Source: Saussurea involucrata (taxonomy: Eukaryota > Streptophyta > Magnoliopsida > Asterales > Asteraceae). From it: 64,000 nucleotides of DNA. The notes below the pieces were generated by a model. The model was not told the DNA's origin. It searched no databases and worked only from the letters and a program-made list of their open reading frames with translations. Position 1 is the first letter of the stretch; every line of letters starts with the position of its first letter. The translations under genes were made by a program, and so were the position numbers. The stretch spans positions 36,025,870-36,089,869 of the forward strand of contig CM066317.1 of the NCBI GenBank assembly GCA_033807775.1, written 5' to 3'. Positions 32,711 to 43,783 of this stretch are shown here, one piece after another.

Positions 32711-32930
32711 CATACATAGAGAGATGAGTTCAAACGAGAGCAATACATATTTAGAAAAACATGAGAACCAACAAAATTATATATGATTTTACATTAACAA
32801 GCGAAAAAAGGATTTTGGCTGCGGCTTTAGGTCCGCATGATTTTATTCGTGCATTAATGTAAAATCATATATGATTTTGTTGGTTCTCATGTTCTTTTAA
32901 ATATGTATTGTTCTCATTTTATCCTCCCTA
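32707..32930. mobile_element. Foldback MITE 4 inside a (TA)n microsatellite
   Basis: Nearly perfect palindrome. AACATGAGAACCAACAAAAT at about 32758 pairs with the complementary ATTTTGTTGGTTCTCATGTT at about 32873-32892. Ends are GTTCAAACGAGAGCAATACA at left and the matching complement at right. TA repeats occur on both sides. End sequence matches foldback MITE 3. Confidence 0.7.
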
Positions 32931-32970
32931 TATATATAGAGAGAGAGTACTAATGTACATTTACGTTTAT

Positions 32971-33760
32971 CAAGGTTCTAAATGGCATGAGGCGTGGCGT
33001 GGCGGCGAGGTCAAGCCTCAAGCCTTACGAGTTACGGCGAGGCCAGGGTGTTTTTCAAGGCGTCGCTTAAGGCGGCAAATATGTATATAATATATGTATA
33101 TATGTGTGTGTGTTTATGTCAATGTCTTGAAAAATAATGATTAAGGGGCCGTTTACAAAACGCTTACCCGGGTAAGTACTTACCAAGTCACATTAGCTTA
33201 CCGGATGAATATGGCAAAGACCAAGAATCTTACCTGGTTAGAGCGGAAGCAAGGACCAAGAGTCGAAAGCAAGGACCGGGAGTCTTACCTAGTAAGTGAG
33301 TGCGACAACTCTTTCCACGGTTAGCGATTACTGGCTAATTTGCTGCATCGATGCCATTTTGGTGGACTAAAATCTTACCTGGAAAGTAATTGATAGTGTT
33401 GAATTTTACCGGTAAGCACTTACCCGGGTAAGTGATTAGGTAAACGGCCCCTAAGTTATTAATAATTTAACTTCATAGAAAACGATAAACAAAAGAAATT
33501 CTAATAGATACTAACCGGAAAATTCGAATCAAATTTCGAAGTACATAGATTCGAAAAACTGAAAATACGCAAACTTGTAACGCCATGGCGGCATAACGCG
33601 CCATGGCGAGCCATGGCATAATGCGTCATGGCGGCCCATGGCGCGCCATAAAGAGCTCCACGCCTTATCTCGACGCCAAGGGGTAAAACGTAGCAGCAAG
33701 GCGGCGCCTCGACGCCATGTCGCACCATGGCGGCGCCAAGACGCGTTTTTTAGAACATTG
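32971..33760. mobile_element. hAT-type MITE carrying a nested Harbinger-type MITE
   Basis: TIRs are CAAGGTTCTAAA at 32971 and, read inward on minus, CAATGTTCTAAA ending at 33760. The perfect 8-bp TSD ACGTTTAT lies at 32963-32970 and 33761-33768. The interior is rich in GGCG/CGCC and GCCATGGC palindromes. There is no transposase. The element at 33145-33451 is inserted inside. Confidence 0.85.
33145..33451. mobile_element. Harbinger/Tourist-type MITE
   Basis: 307 bp with TIRs GGGGCCGTTTAC and its complement GTAAACGGCCCC, and the 3-bp TSD TAA at 33142-33144 and 33452-33454. Inner CTTACCCGGGTAAG palindromes occur near both ends. Non-autonomous. Confidence 0.85.
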
Positions 33761-33768
33761 ACGTTTAT

Positions 33769-34030
33769 GAAACCAAAAACCATGTACTTTATATACGTGT
33801 TACCTAATACTCGTATAACACAATAAGTAAATCGTTTTATATAACAAGTTTTATAAAACAGAAGGCATTACACTTTTTAAAATTGTCTTATAAAATTAGA
33901 GTAAATTATGAATTTGGTCGCTATGGTATGTGATATTTACGCAATTGGTCTATAGATTGTTAATTATATAGAATAGCTAGTGGCATGCGCTTTTCACGAA
34001 TTTGATCCTTGGATTAAACGATTGTCCATC
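33769..34030. other. Intergenic segment
   Basis: No gene. It includes a GAGTAAATTATGAATTTGGT phrase, a repeat style that recurs loosely at 58840-58990 on the opposite strand. Confidence 0.4.
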
Positions 34031-35297
34031 AGCCCATTAGAATTGTAGGCAGAATGGTATTTTTGACATTTTTCTCCACCGTAACAATTTTTAAAAGAGC
34101 AAACTGTATGAAAATGTAACGCGTTTTAATTCATATTCTAAGTAACTTATTTTTAAAATTTTCATTGGTACTTGGAATGTGACATCTCAAACGTTGAAGT
34201 ACATGGATAACCTAACATGTTACCTTGCTAACGTGGAAAATGATGTGGCATATACTTCAATATTATTTATAGGGGTGTGCAGAAAGTCAACTGATCCAAC
34301 AAGAACCGATCGATCCAATTAAAATCGAATAATTGGATATCCAATTATAATTGGATCGGATCGAATTGAAAATTTCAACATCTACTTTGGATCGGTCGGT
34401 TCTTGAATGGCAGTCTAGAACCAACCGAACCGAACCGACCAACATCTAATTAACCATCGGATTACCATCCAGTCATCCATCCAACTATCATCTAGTTAAT
34501 TTGTTTGTAATATACTTAAACTTGAATTTGTTTTGTGTTGGTTTTTGAATTTTTTTCACTTGTATTAGTTTTAACACATATTATAAATGATTAACCAATT
34601 TGTTTCATTGTTAGAAAATTTGACACATAGAATGGACTCGATCTGATCTAATCTAATCATCCGTTGGATGTCAGATGGATCCAATCCAATCCAATGGATA
34701 TCCAATAAGAATATCCGATGGATGGAACCTAACCGATCCAATCATCCATTGGATGGGATCGGTTTGGTTGGAAAAATCTAACATCCAATGGATGATTGGG
34801 TCGGTTCAGTTCCCCTCACATCCATTGAATGTTAACGAATACCCCTAATTATTTATTAACATGGCGAATGAGAGGTATTTTTTAACATAAAATAAATATT
34901 AAATAGTTTTAGTTAGATTGTAATTTTATAAATCTCTAATTTGGGTTTGGGAGGAAGAGGAAGTAGAACCAATGTCCATATTTTTGTTCTTTTCCTTGTA
35001 TTACATCTGGTTTTTTTTAATTTAACAAGGGTTTGATTAGATAAATGTTCCTTAAAGGTTCCATTAAAGCAATGGCTCAATGAAGAAGAAGAAATCTTGA
35101 ATCCGGTGTTGTCAATCAAACAACCCTAGATTTGGAAAGGAAATAACACATCTCACTTATTTATTCTTCTTCATCCATTCAATGTTTTTGCTGACTTACT
35201 GTTTCCTCACAAGAAAATGGTGTCAAAGGTGATGATTTTGATAAATGGAAACCATGATTTTAATTGGAAAATCATCTCGGATTTTAAACATGTTGTA
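34031..35297. repeat. Duplicated block R1
   Basis: Matches R2 (38337-39606) from AGCCCATTAGAATTGT onwards at roughly 96-98% identity. It contains the hAT MITE at 34270-34847 and a flank with a conserved but anonymous 68-codon minus-strand frame (34913-35119). At 35296-35298 the match to R2 ends and the sequence jumps into a partial MITE copy, with microhomology TAA. Confidence 0.85.
34270..34847. mobile_element. hAT-type MITE (copy 1, intact)
   Basis: 578 bp with ends TAGGGGTGTGCAG and (inward on minus) TAGGGGTATTCG, and the 8-bp TSD ATTATTTA at 34262-34269 and 34848-34855. The interior is made of GGATCGGAT, AACCGACC and TGGATGGATCC-type motifs. No coding capacity. Confidence 0.9.
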
Positions 35298-35777
35298 ATT
35301 GGATCGGATCGAATTGAAAATTTCAACATCCACTTTGGATCGGTTGGTTCTTGAATGGAAGTCTAGAACCAACCGAACCGAACCGACCAACATCTAATTA
35401 ACCATCTGATTACCATCCAGTCATCCATCCAACTATCATCTAGTTAATTTGTTTGTAATATACTTAAACTTGAATTTGTTTTATGTTGGTTTTTGAATTT
35501 TTTTCACTTGTATTGGTTTTAACACATATTAAAAATGATTAACCAATTTGTTTCATTGTTAGAAAATTTGACATATAGAATGGACTCGATCTGATCTAAT
35601 CTAATCATCCGTTGGATGTCGGATGGATCCAATCCAATCCAATGGATATCCAATAAGAATATCCGATTGATATCCAATAAGAATATCCGATGGATGAAAC
35701 CGAACCGATCCAATCATCCATTGGATGGGATCGGTTTGGTTGGAAAAATCTAACATCCAATGGATTATTGGGTCGGT
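35296..35777. repeat. Partial copy of the hAT MITE
   Basis: Corresponds to 34348-34805 plus a 24-bp internal duplication of a TATCCAATAAGAATATCC unit. It ends at TCGGT where element G begins, so G had inserted into a MITE copy. Confidence 0.85.
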
Positions 35778-37703
35778 TGTAACACCCCAAATTTTCAATA
35801 TTTATCGAGGGGTCTATACATGGTTTTCATGCATGCAAACTACTTTATTCAGCCAACTTAAGTTCACGAGCTTGGGAATCGGTTTGGACGTCACAAGGGA
35901 TTTTGGACAGCAGTTTGCAGGTCACCAGCGACTATGACCGGTGACTATGCCCTAGGCGTAGTCGCGAGGGTCAATGTCGCGATGGGGGGATAAGTTGGGA
36001 AATCAAACAGAAAGGTGTCAAGTGACCGCAACAATGCCACGCGACAATGCCCGTGGCAAAGTCGCAATGGTCAAGGTCGCGATGGAGGTGCAAAATCGGG
36101 AATCGAACAGTAGGGTGTTTGGCGACCGCGACTATGCCCCGGCTGTCAAGGTCGCGCTCGGGTGTCATGCGGCTGTTTTCAGACGGGTTTTAAGGGAGTT
36201 CAGTTATTTTCTTCCTCATTTTCTCTCCAAGGCAGTACTCTCCATTCTAGGGCGATTTTGGCTCTCAAGAAGTGGTAAACCTCTTCTCTTCTCATCTCTC
36301 CCCATTTATGAGTTTCACGCACCTCATTTATGTGTGTACTTGCAACATCTAGGTGTTTAGTGGAAGGATTCACATCAAGTCTTCTCAAGTACCAAGAACA
36401 CTCAACCTCCTCCACTAATTAGGGTTTTGAGTTTCTATAAAGACCCTCTAAGGTGAGTTATCTCACTCTCTATGTTTCATACATGCTATATATTGTTAGA
36501 TTTCTATTCTATTATCTTCATCTATCCTCACTACATGATTTTCACATTTTAACCTAAAATGGGTTTTGAGGAAATATAAGACTTGTTGAAATAATGGGTG
36601 GTAGAGGTGAAATATGTGAACATCTCTTGGTATTCAAGTACCTTTGCCCTTAACCTACAAAGTTTGTCACTTAGAATGATTTTGACCATACTAGGTCAAA
36701 ATTAGGGTTTTGGAAATACTTGGGGTTTTCAAGAAAAACGTTCAAAGAAATGAGTACTTATGTTATAAAAGAGTTCAAAACCTAATTTGAAGAATCATGG
36801 TATGTTATAGTCTTTGGTGGTGATCTTATGTAGATATTTCAAAAAGAATGTATGTTTTAATATTACTACCGTGCTTAAACTTATAATGTTGTTACTATTG
36901 GACTACGTGAGAGTCTTTGTTGGTCATTGAGTATAATGGATCCATAGGCACTAGAGTCGTAGCACGGAATAGGCATCGAGATCCATGATAAGTAAGATGT
37001 GGACCTATATGGTCGGGCATCGTCTCATGGGCAGTAAGGTGTTATTCCAATGTGCTTGTTTGTGGATTTAGAGCGACCCAACGTATAGACTTGGAGCGGT
37101 TGAAGTTGGGGGTTCACAAGTTATAGACTCTTCGGGGTTGCGCTTGTTTCCGTTTTAATTGTCAAATGTGATTAAATACTACTAACGATCATGTGGCTTT
37201 CTTATCTTATAAATTTGATTGGATTATCAAGATCATCTACACTTGAAGCATTGGATATTCAATGGTCTACTTCATGGGTTTTAAATTGATTTACATTGTA
37301 TCTTAAATTGATTATTTATTATTACAAGTGTAGGTTCTTACCCTCAAGTTGATAGACTAACACTTCTTCTTTTGGGTACATGATTAGGGTCTTCCAGCAG
37401 CGGGACTCCTCGGGCTTGAGTGATGAGATATAATGGTGAATAGCATTTTTGGGAAGAACTTGGAGGCGTACAAAATAGAACTCCAATGTTGATATTTTGG
37501 TAGGAATTAGACAACACCCGATTGTAATCTAAGTTATGTCAATTTAGATTAATAGGTTGTTGGACCGTCAATTGCTTGATTTTGGATATTGTATACGCCA
37601 TACTCTATTTCCCCACTTACTTGGGTGAATTGTTAATTCTAGAAGTATATTTTCCGGAAATTTTTTTCATGTTTAAATTTTACCCAAATTTTAGGGTGTT
37701 ACA
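35778..37703 (+). repeat. 5' LTR of element G
   Basis: 1926 bp with inverted termini TGTAACACCC and GGGTGTTACA. Its end sequences resemble those of element E, but the two LTRs are otherwise diverged. Confidence 0.85.
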
Positions 37704-37706
37704 AGT

Positions 37707-37718
37707 TGGTATCAGAGC
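37707..37718 (+). other. Primer binding site of element G
   Basis: TGGTATCAGAGC, 3 nt after the LTR; initiator-Met tRNA type. Confidence 0.9.
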
Positions 37719-38053
37719 AATAGTTTAAGTGAACTAGGTATGTTGTTCAGTGCCTAGACTTAAGCTGAAAAGGATTAAGTATGAATCGGTGAGCTTGGGT
37801 AGAACTCCTAAGATAGGATGGTCTTAGAGTCGACGGAAGTACACAAGTTGAAAGTTGTGACCTTGGTAACGAGAATTCTTATGTGAAGTATGTTCATAAT
37901 TTCAATTAGCTAATGCTATTATAAATGTATCATTACGTGAGTATGCTTAGATTGTTATTCTTATGATGATTGATGCATGTATTAGTACGTTTCTTTATGT
38001 TTAAATCTTATAGCCTATTTCTTATCTCATTCTCGATTGTGTGGCAGACTTCG

Positions 38054-38336
38054 ATGGTTAACACCCGTAGTAGGGTGGATGGTCATGATGCCACGACCTC
38101 TACAACTGATCAACCGAGGATAACGACGACAACGGTACCCCGCTGAATAATACCGTCTTGGGAGGTGGAACTGAGCATATCCCTCGACGTGATTTGGAGA
38201 CATCTGATCCCGTTCTGGAGGAGGCAACAGCTGAGACAAGAATGATGGACAGGATGATGGCGGCCATGAACAAGGCCATGAATCAACAGCAAGAGCAGTT
38301 TCTGAAATTTAGAGGATCGGGATGCGAGCAACCGTA
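38054..38336 (+). pseudogene. N-terminal gag fragment of element G
   Basis: The ATG at 38054 starts MVNTRSRVDGHDATT, the characteristic N-terminus of gag in Tekay/Del chromoviruses. A TGA closes this frame after about 30 codons. A different frame then continues a gag-like helical segment (RMMDRMMAAMNKAMNQQQEQ), so there is a frameshift as well. The coding region is cut at 38336 by the junction with R2. It is non-functional but useful for lineage assignment. Confidence 0.8.
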
Positions 38337-39744
38337 AGCCCATTAGAATTGTGGGCATAATGGTATTTTTGACATTTTTCTCCACTGTAACAAATTTTAA
38401 AAGAGCAAACTGCATGAAAATGTAACGTGTTTTAATTCCTATTCTAAGTTACTTATTTTTAAAATTTTCATTGGCACTTGGAATGTGACATCTCAAACGT
38501 TGAAGTACATGGATAACCTAACATGTTACCTTGCTAACGTGGAAAATGATGTGGCATATACTTCAATATTATTTATAGGGGTGTGCAGAAAGTCAACTGA
38601 TCCAACAAGAACCGACCGATCCAATTAAAATCGAATAATTGGATATCCAATTATAATTGGATCGGATCGAATTGAAAATTTCAACATCTACTTTGGATCG
38701 GTCGGTTCTTGAATGGCAGTCTAGAACCAACTGAACCGAACCGACCAACATCTAATTAACCATCTGATTACCATCCAGTCATCCATCCAACTATCATCTA
38801 GTTAATTTGTTTGTAATATACTTAAACTTGAATTTGTTTTGTGTTGGTTTTTGAATTTTTTTCACTTGTATTAGTTTTAACACATATTATAAATGATTAA
38901 CCAATTTGTTTCATTGTTAGAAAATTTGACACATAGAATGGACTCGATCTAATCTAATCTAATCATCCGTTGGATGTCAGATGGATCCAATCCAATCCAA
39001 TGGATATCCAATAAGAATATCCGATGGATGGAACCTAACCGATCCAATCATCCATTGGATGGGATCGGTTTGGTTGGAAAAATCTAACATCCAATGGATG
39101 ATTGGGTCGGTTCAGTTCCCCTCACATCCATTGAATGTCAATCGATGAATACCCCTAATTATTTATTAACATGGCGAATGAGAGGTATTTTTTAACATAA
39201 AATAAATATTAAATAGTTTTAGTTAGATTGTAAATTTATAAATCTCTAATTTGGGTTTGGGAGGAAGAGGAAGTAGAACCAATGTCCATATTTTTGTTCT
39301 TTTCCTTGTATTACATCTGGTTTTTTTTAATTTAACAAGGGTTTGATTAGATAAATGTTCCTTAAAGGTTCCATTAAAGCAATGGCTCAATGAAGAAGAA
39401 GAAATCTTGAATCCAGTGTTGTCGATCAAACAACCCTAGATTTGGAAAGGAAATAACACATCTTACTTACTTATTCTTCTTCATCCATTCAATGTTTTTG
39501 CTGACTTACTGTTTCCTCACAAGAAAATGGTGTCAAATGTGATGATTTTGATAAATGGAAACCATGATTTTAATTGGAAAATCATCTGGGATTTTAAACA
39601 TGTCGTAAAAAGGACCCGTCTCGTATTTAAAACTATGTTTTGATGTTGTTGATTTGAAACCATCTAGGATTTGACCCCATATTTGATGTTGATTGTTTCA
39701 ATGTCGAAAATCATGAAGAATAGACTTACTTTTTTACCTTGGAA
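38337..39744. repeat. Duplicated block R2
   Basis: Second copy of R1. It matches up to about 39606 and then continues into unique flank (GTAAAAAGGACCCGTC onwards) to the insertion point of element E. It carries the second hAT MITE. Confidence 0.85.
38576..39157. mobile_element. hAT-type MITE (copy 2)
   Basis: 582 bp, TAGGGGTGTGCAG...ACCCCTA, TSD ATTATTTA at 38568-38575 and 39158-39165. Identical TSDs in both copies show that they arose by block duplication, not by two insertions. Confidence 0.9.
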
Positions 39745-42556
39745 TGTAACACCCCGATCTTTGGAAGGTATCGGTCTTTTAAGATAAGTATGAGAAATAA
39801 GATTTTGGATTGAATCCTAGATTTTGTGGTCTTGTTGGATGGAGAATTCAAATATGAGTCTAATGGTTCTTTCTGGAGTAAAATCGTAGCTAAAACGAAG
39901 AAGTTATGGCCAAAACGATTTTCGGTACACTCTGTGCTATAGTGCCCGCGATTGTTACACTGTCACAATAGCATGTCACAATCTCACACGGGTACCAGGG
40001 CCTTAAAATGTGATTTTCAGCCTTTTTCTCATTCCCACTTCACCCATTTCGTTTTTCTCTCCCAAGAACCGAAACCCTAAGCCCCCAAAGTCGATTTTGA
40101 GCCATTTAGCCACAAGATTCGATACTTGCAAGTGATTTCTTCATCTACCATGGCTTTGGGAAACAAATCTTGAAACCCTTTCGCTTCATCTTCTTCACCC
40201 AAAGTTTTCTAGGGCAACCTTTTGTCCATTTTGAAGAGTTGCAACTTGTGGTATTTTGTTGGTGATCTTGAGGTGTTTTGTTGGTAGATTCAAGTTGTGG
40301 TAAAGGCAATCTTCTCTTTTCTCCCATCTAAGAAATTAGGGTTTTGGTATTTTGGTGGTTTGGATGTTTAATGTTGAGGGAAACGATTCTAAGTGTTTGG
40401 TGATGATTATTTATGGTTGGAAACTTGTGGATCTAGGTTTTTGGAAGTTTTGGCTTGAAGATGCAAGTTTCATCAAAGGAACTCAAATTGGGGAAAATCT
40501 AGATTTAGCCTAAATCTAGCAAGTTGAGTTCAAGTTGATTTGTGAAAACGTTGTGCATGCCAAAATGTTCATTTTAAAGTATTTTGAGTGTTTTTACATG
40601 AAAATATCATTGTTGAATTATTTGGTGGCTTTTGATTACTTGGAATAATTGATTTTATAAGTCATGCAAAATAACCATTTTTGGGATATTTTAATAACTT
40701 GATAAAATAAGTATAAATGACAGTGTTTTGATATTTAACGCATGATTCGAGGTTATCTACAGAAAATACATTTTTATTGTTTTGTTGGAAATGTGCATAA
40801 TTTTATGTGGTGGTATGTTTTAAAGCATGAACGTGTGGGTCATAGGGTTTTGGGTCATTTCCGACCTTGTGAACATTTTAAGAGTTGTAAACCCTTTGGT
40901 TGGAGAAAAGACGTTTTGTGGGTATTTTGATGGATGAACCTTTAGTATTATTATTTTAAATGATTTATCTTGCGTTTGTAAATCTTATAAATGCACCTTG
41001 ATGTGTACTTGGAAACGACGTGTCTTAAATTAAGAGTGGGTTGAGTAATTCGAGTTTATGGAGCATATTTCGCATAAACGTGGGTTATATATGTTTTAAT
41101 GCACTATTCGGTTTTCATGAGTGGTTAATTGGTTTTGGTTGAGCTTATGGTTCGGTTTATGAATTAAATGAGTATAAGGGACATTTGTCCGGATTTTAAC
41201 ATTTGAATGTGGAACTTTGATCGTCAGTTGCGTTTATTGCATTTTATTTGAAGAGTACATGTTTCGAGTGCATGTGTCATTAAAGCGGAGTCATGTACTT
41301 TTAGACCGTAATGCATTGGATCCATAGGCATATGAGTCGGTCATATCTTTATAAGTGGAAAGTCTTGGTATTTTTCACTTTGGGAAGTATGCCATTGTGG
41401 CATTTTGTGTCCCGACGTTGTGGAGAGGAACCACTTTGGGTTGTACTCTGGAATTTCGTGGTCGATGTTCTAACTCTTGTGCACGAGGGTTGGACATCTC
41501 AGGTTATCAAGTAAAGAGTCGAGACTCCAATTCTTGAATGCTAGTAAGTAGGCAATAAAGGTTCAAAGGAAACTTTGAGGTGTAACTTACTAGAGAATGA
41601 ATATGCAATAAGATTGTGTATCCTTGAGGTGTAGCTGGGCACAATACGCAATAAAGGATACGGCGGTGTCACCCGTTGTTGGGTTGGGGACTTGAGGTGT
41701 AGCTTAGCTAGCAGGCAATAAAGTCCGACTCGAGTTGGAGCTTATTGAAGCAGACAATAGAGTCACGATCTGAGATGTAGTTCAATAACATAGTTATGAG
41801 GCTTAACTTTGTGTTCCGCCACATACAATGGAATCGGGTCTCCCCCGTCACCGAAAGGTGTTTTTTGGGTATTTATTTTATCCATGTTTTCGGTGACGTG
41901 TTTTATTTATATGGTTTGATTTCCATATTTTATGGGTTGTGTTGTATGCCTCATCCGCGCTTGGGATGTTTTGAATAATAGCGGTTTATTCATGATTTCA
42001 ATCACTTTGGAAATCAATTACTATTTCCCTTTTCAAGTGGGTTTTGGGTTGAGTCCATTTTGAGAATCGTTTTATATTAGAGCTTTCATCACGGGATTTG
42101 AGTGCGTTGGAAAATTGGTGGTTTGCACTCAAAGTAAATCCTTTTGAACTCATGATTTAAATTTCACCCCTCTCATCTTACGACTTATATAACCATGATA
42201 AAAACTCTTGAACTCACTAGGCGTTAGCCTAACCTTTTTATTGTCGGCATGTACAACAGGTTCCGGTTGGGATGTAGTTCTAGTGACACTGTGAATAGTG
42301 AAGAGCTAGTTGTGTACTCAAGAACTAAGTAGCTTGGTGAAGTCTTTCGCAATTGGGGAATAACTACTTGATTTTGGGGTTGAGTAGCACCCGACCTTTT
42401 GTAGTCTTGGAGAATGACTTAGGTTTTGATCGTTGTAAATATAATATTTTTTATTGAGGTAATTCCAAGAATGGTTTGTAGAAGGAATTTTATCCTTAAG
42501 TGGTTACTTTATTGAAAATTTTATTTAATTGCTCTTCCAATTTTGAGGGTGTTACA
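39745..42556 (+). repeat. 5' LTR of element E
   Basis: TGTAACACCCCGATC...GAGGGTGTTACA, 2812 bp. Its 3' terminal 104 bp match 55897-56000. It has no coding content; open frames of about 60 codons are random. Confidence 0.85.
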
Positions 42557-42559
42557 AGT

Positions 42560-42571
42560 TGGTATCAAAGC
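42560..42571 (+). other. Primer binding site of element E (variant)
   Basis: TGGTATCAAAGC, one base different from the canonical Met-tRNA PBS TGGTATCAGAGC. Confidence 0.8.
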
Positions 42572-42736
42572 TTAAGTTTGAGAGAATTAGGTGTTGATTT
42601 TGGATACCTAGACTCAAACTAGCGTTCTTTTGAGTGAATAAGAGTGAAATTTCACCATTATGCACTTACGATAGGATATTTTGAGGCCATTGGAGTCACT
42701 AGAAACGAGAATCACGTCGAGGATAGCAAGGACGAT

Positions 42737-43703
42737 TGTTGATCCAAACCCTCAGTGATTTGATAATGACCCTCTCTTATATACTTAGTGAAAATTGTAA
42801 GTAAACAATATGTATCAGAGTTTCACTATCGCTGATAAGTACTAAGATCTTACAGTACCGCTGATAGGAACTCTCGCTCTTTTAAGTTAAACATTCAGCG
42901 AAAACTGTTCATCATTAATGCTCTGAGTCTGTTCAGTTATTATGATGATCGCTGGTAAGTTAGTTGTTTACTTATGATCCCTAAAGACAAGTTTCACGTC
43001 AACAAAGGTTCTACGCTGAAGTCGAAGATCAAGCTCAAGAACCAGTGACAAGTCTCCTAATGAACTGATGCGGAATCAGCGAAGACTCCGATTTGTCCAC
43101 TCAACATGAAGTATCAAGTACAAGACTTCAGCTATCGCTGAACTTTATCTTTAGCTGAATAGAAAAAGATAATCGCTGAATCAACGAAAAGCTGATCATG
43201 AAGTCCTCCGTACAAAGTACTTTTGTCTTAACCCCCCTTGCACGACTTCGTACGAAATGTCAGAAAAGAACCTCCGACTGTCTGAAATCGTACAACCACT
43301 CTGATACTACACTGTTCATCCATGCGGCTACTAAGGTTGTCAACCAAGGTCAATGACATGCAACCAACCAGCTGATGACACGTGTAAAGTGTATACTGAC
43401 TTGCATTAAATGCATGCAGTATATAAATAAATGAACCCACTTCTTTTGAAGTAACTTGCTAACTCTGGACAAGTTCAATCTCTTTTCTCAAGATAGGTTA
43501 TTATTAGTAATTTCCTTATCTCTCTTAGTGCAAGAAACCTTAGTGTTCCAACTTGTTTAGATTTAGGTTTATCCTTAATCTTGTTTCCGCAACAAGCTGT
43601 AAATTGTTAATGATTTATCAATAAACAATTTAGAAAAGTAAAATATGTGTGTTTGTATTCAACCCCCCCTTCTACAAACTTGTATAGGCCTTCGGGACCA
43701 ACA
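42737..43703 (+). repeat. 5' LTR of element F
   Basis: TGTTGATCCAAACC...GGGACCAACA, 967 bp. A TATA box TATATAAATA is at 43420-43429. It contains many GCTGA/TCAGC motifs, which recur throughout the element. Confidence 0.95.
43420..43429 (+). promoter_or_regulatory. TATA box in the 5' LTR of F
   Basis: TATATAAATA, repeated in the 3' LTR at about 55390. Likely core promoter of the genomic transcript. Confidence 0.65.
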
Positions 43704-43705
43704 AG

Positions 43706-43717
43706 TGGTATCAGAGC
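43706..43717 (+). other. Primer binding site of element F
   Basis: TGGTATCAGAGC, 2 nt after the LTR; initiator-Met tRNA type. Confidence 0.95.
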
Positions 43718-43783
43718 GGATTTGTTTAATCTCATAAACAAGATCTAATCTAAGATATTTCTCTTCCTTGCTATTATCTGAAA

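Larger units (their letters stand above)
35778..38336 (+). mobile_element. Element G: 5' part of a Tekay-like gypsy element
   Basis: Complete 1926-bp 5' LTR (35778-37703, TGTAACACCCC...GGTGTTACA), Met-tRNA PBS, leader and the start of gag. It is truncated at 38336, where block R2 begins. The 3' LTR is missing, so the TSD cannot be tested; the expected copy would be TCGGT. Confidence 0.85.

Noticed and set aside
34913..35119. 68-codon minus-strand frame repeated at 39223-39429
   Set aside because: Conserved only because blocks R1 and R2 are duplicates; no recognised motif.
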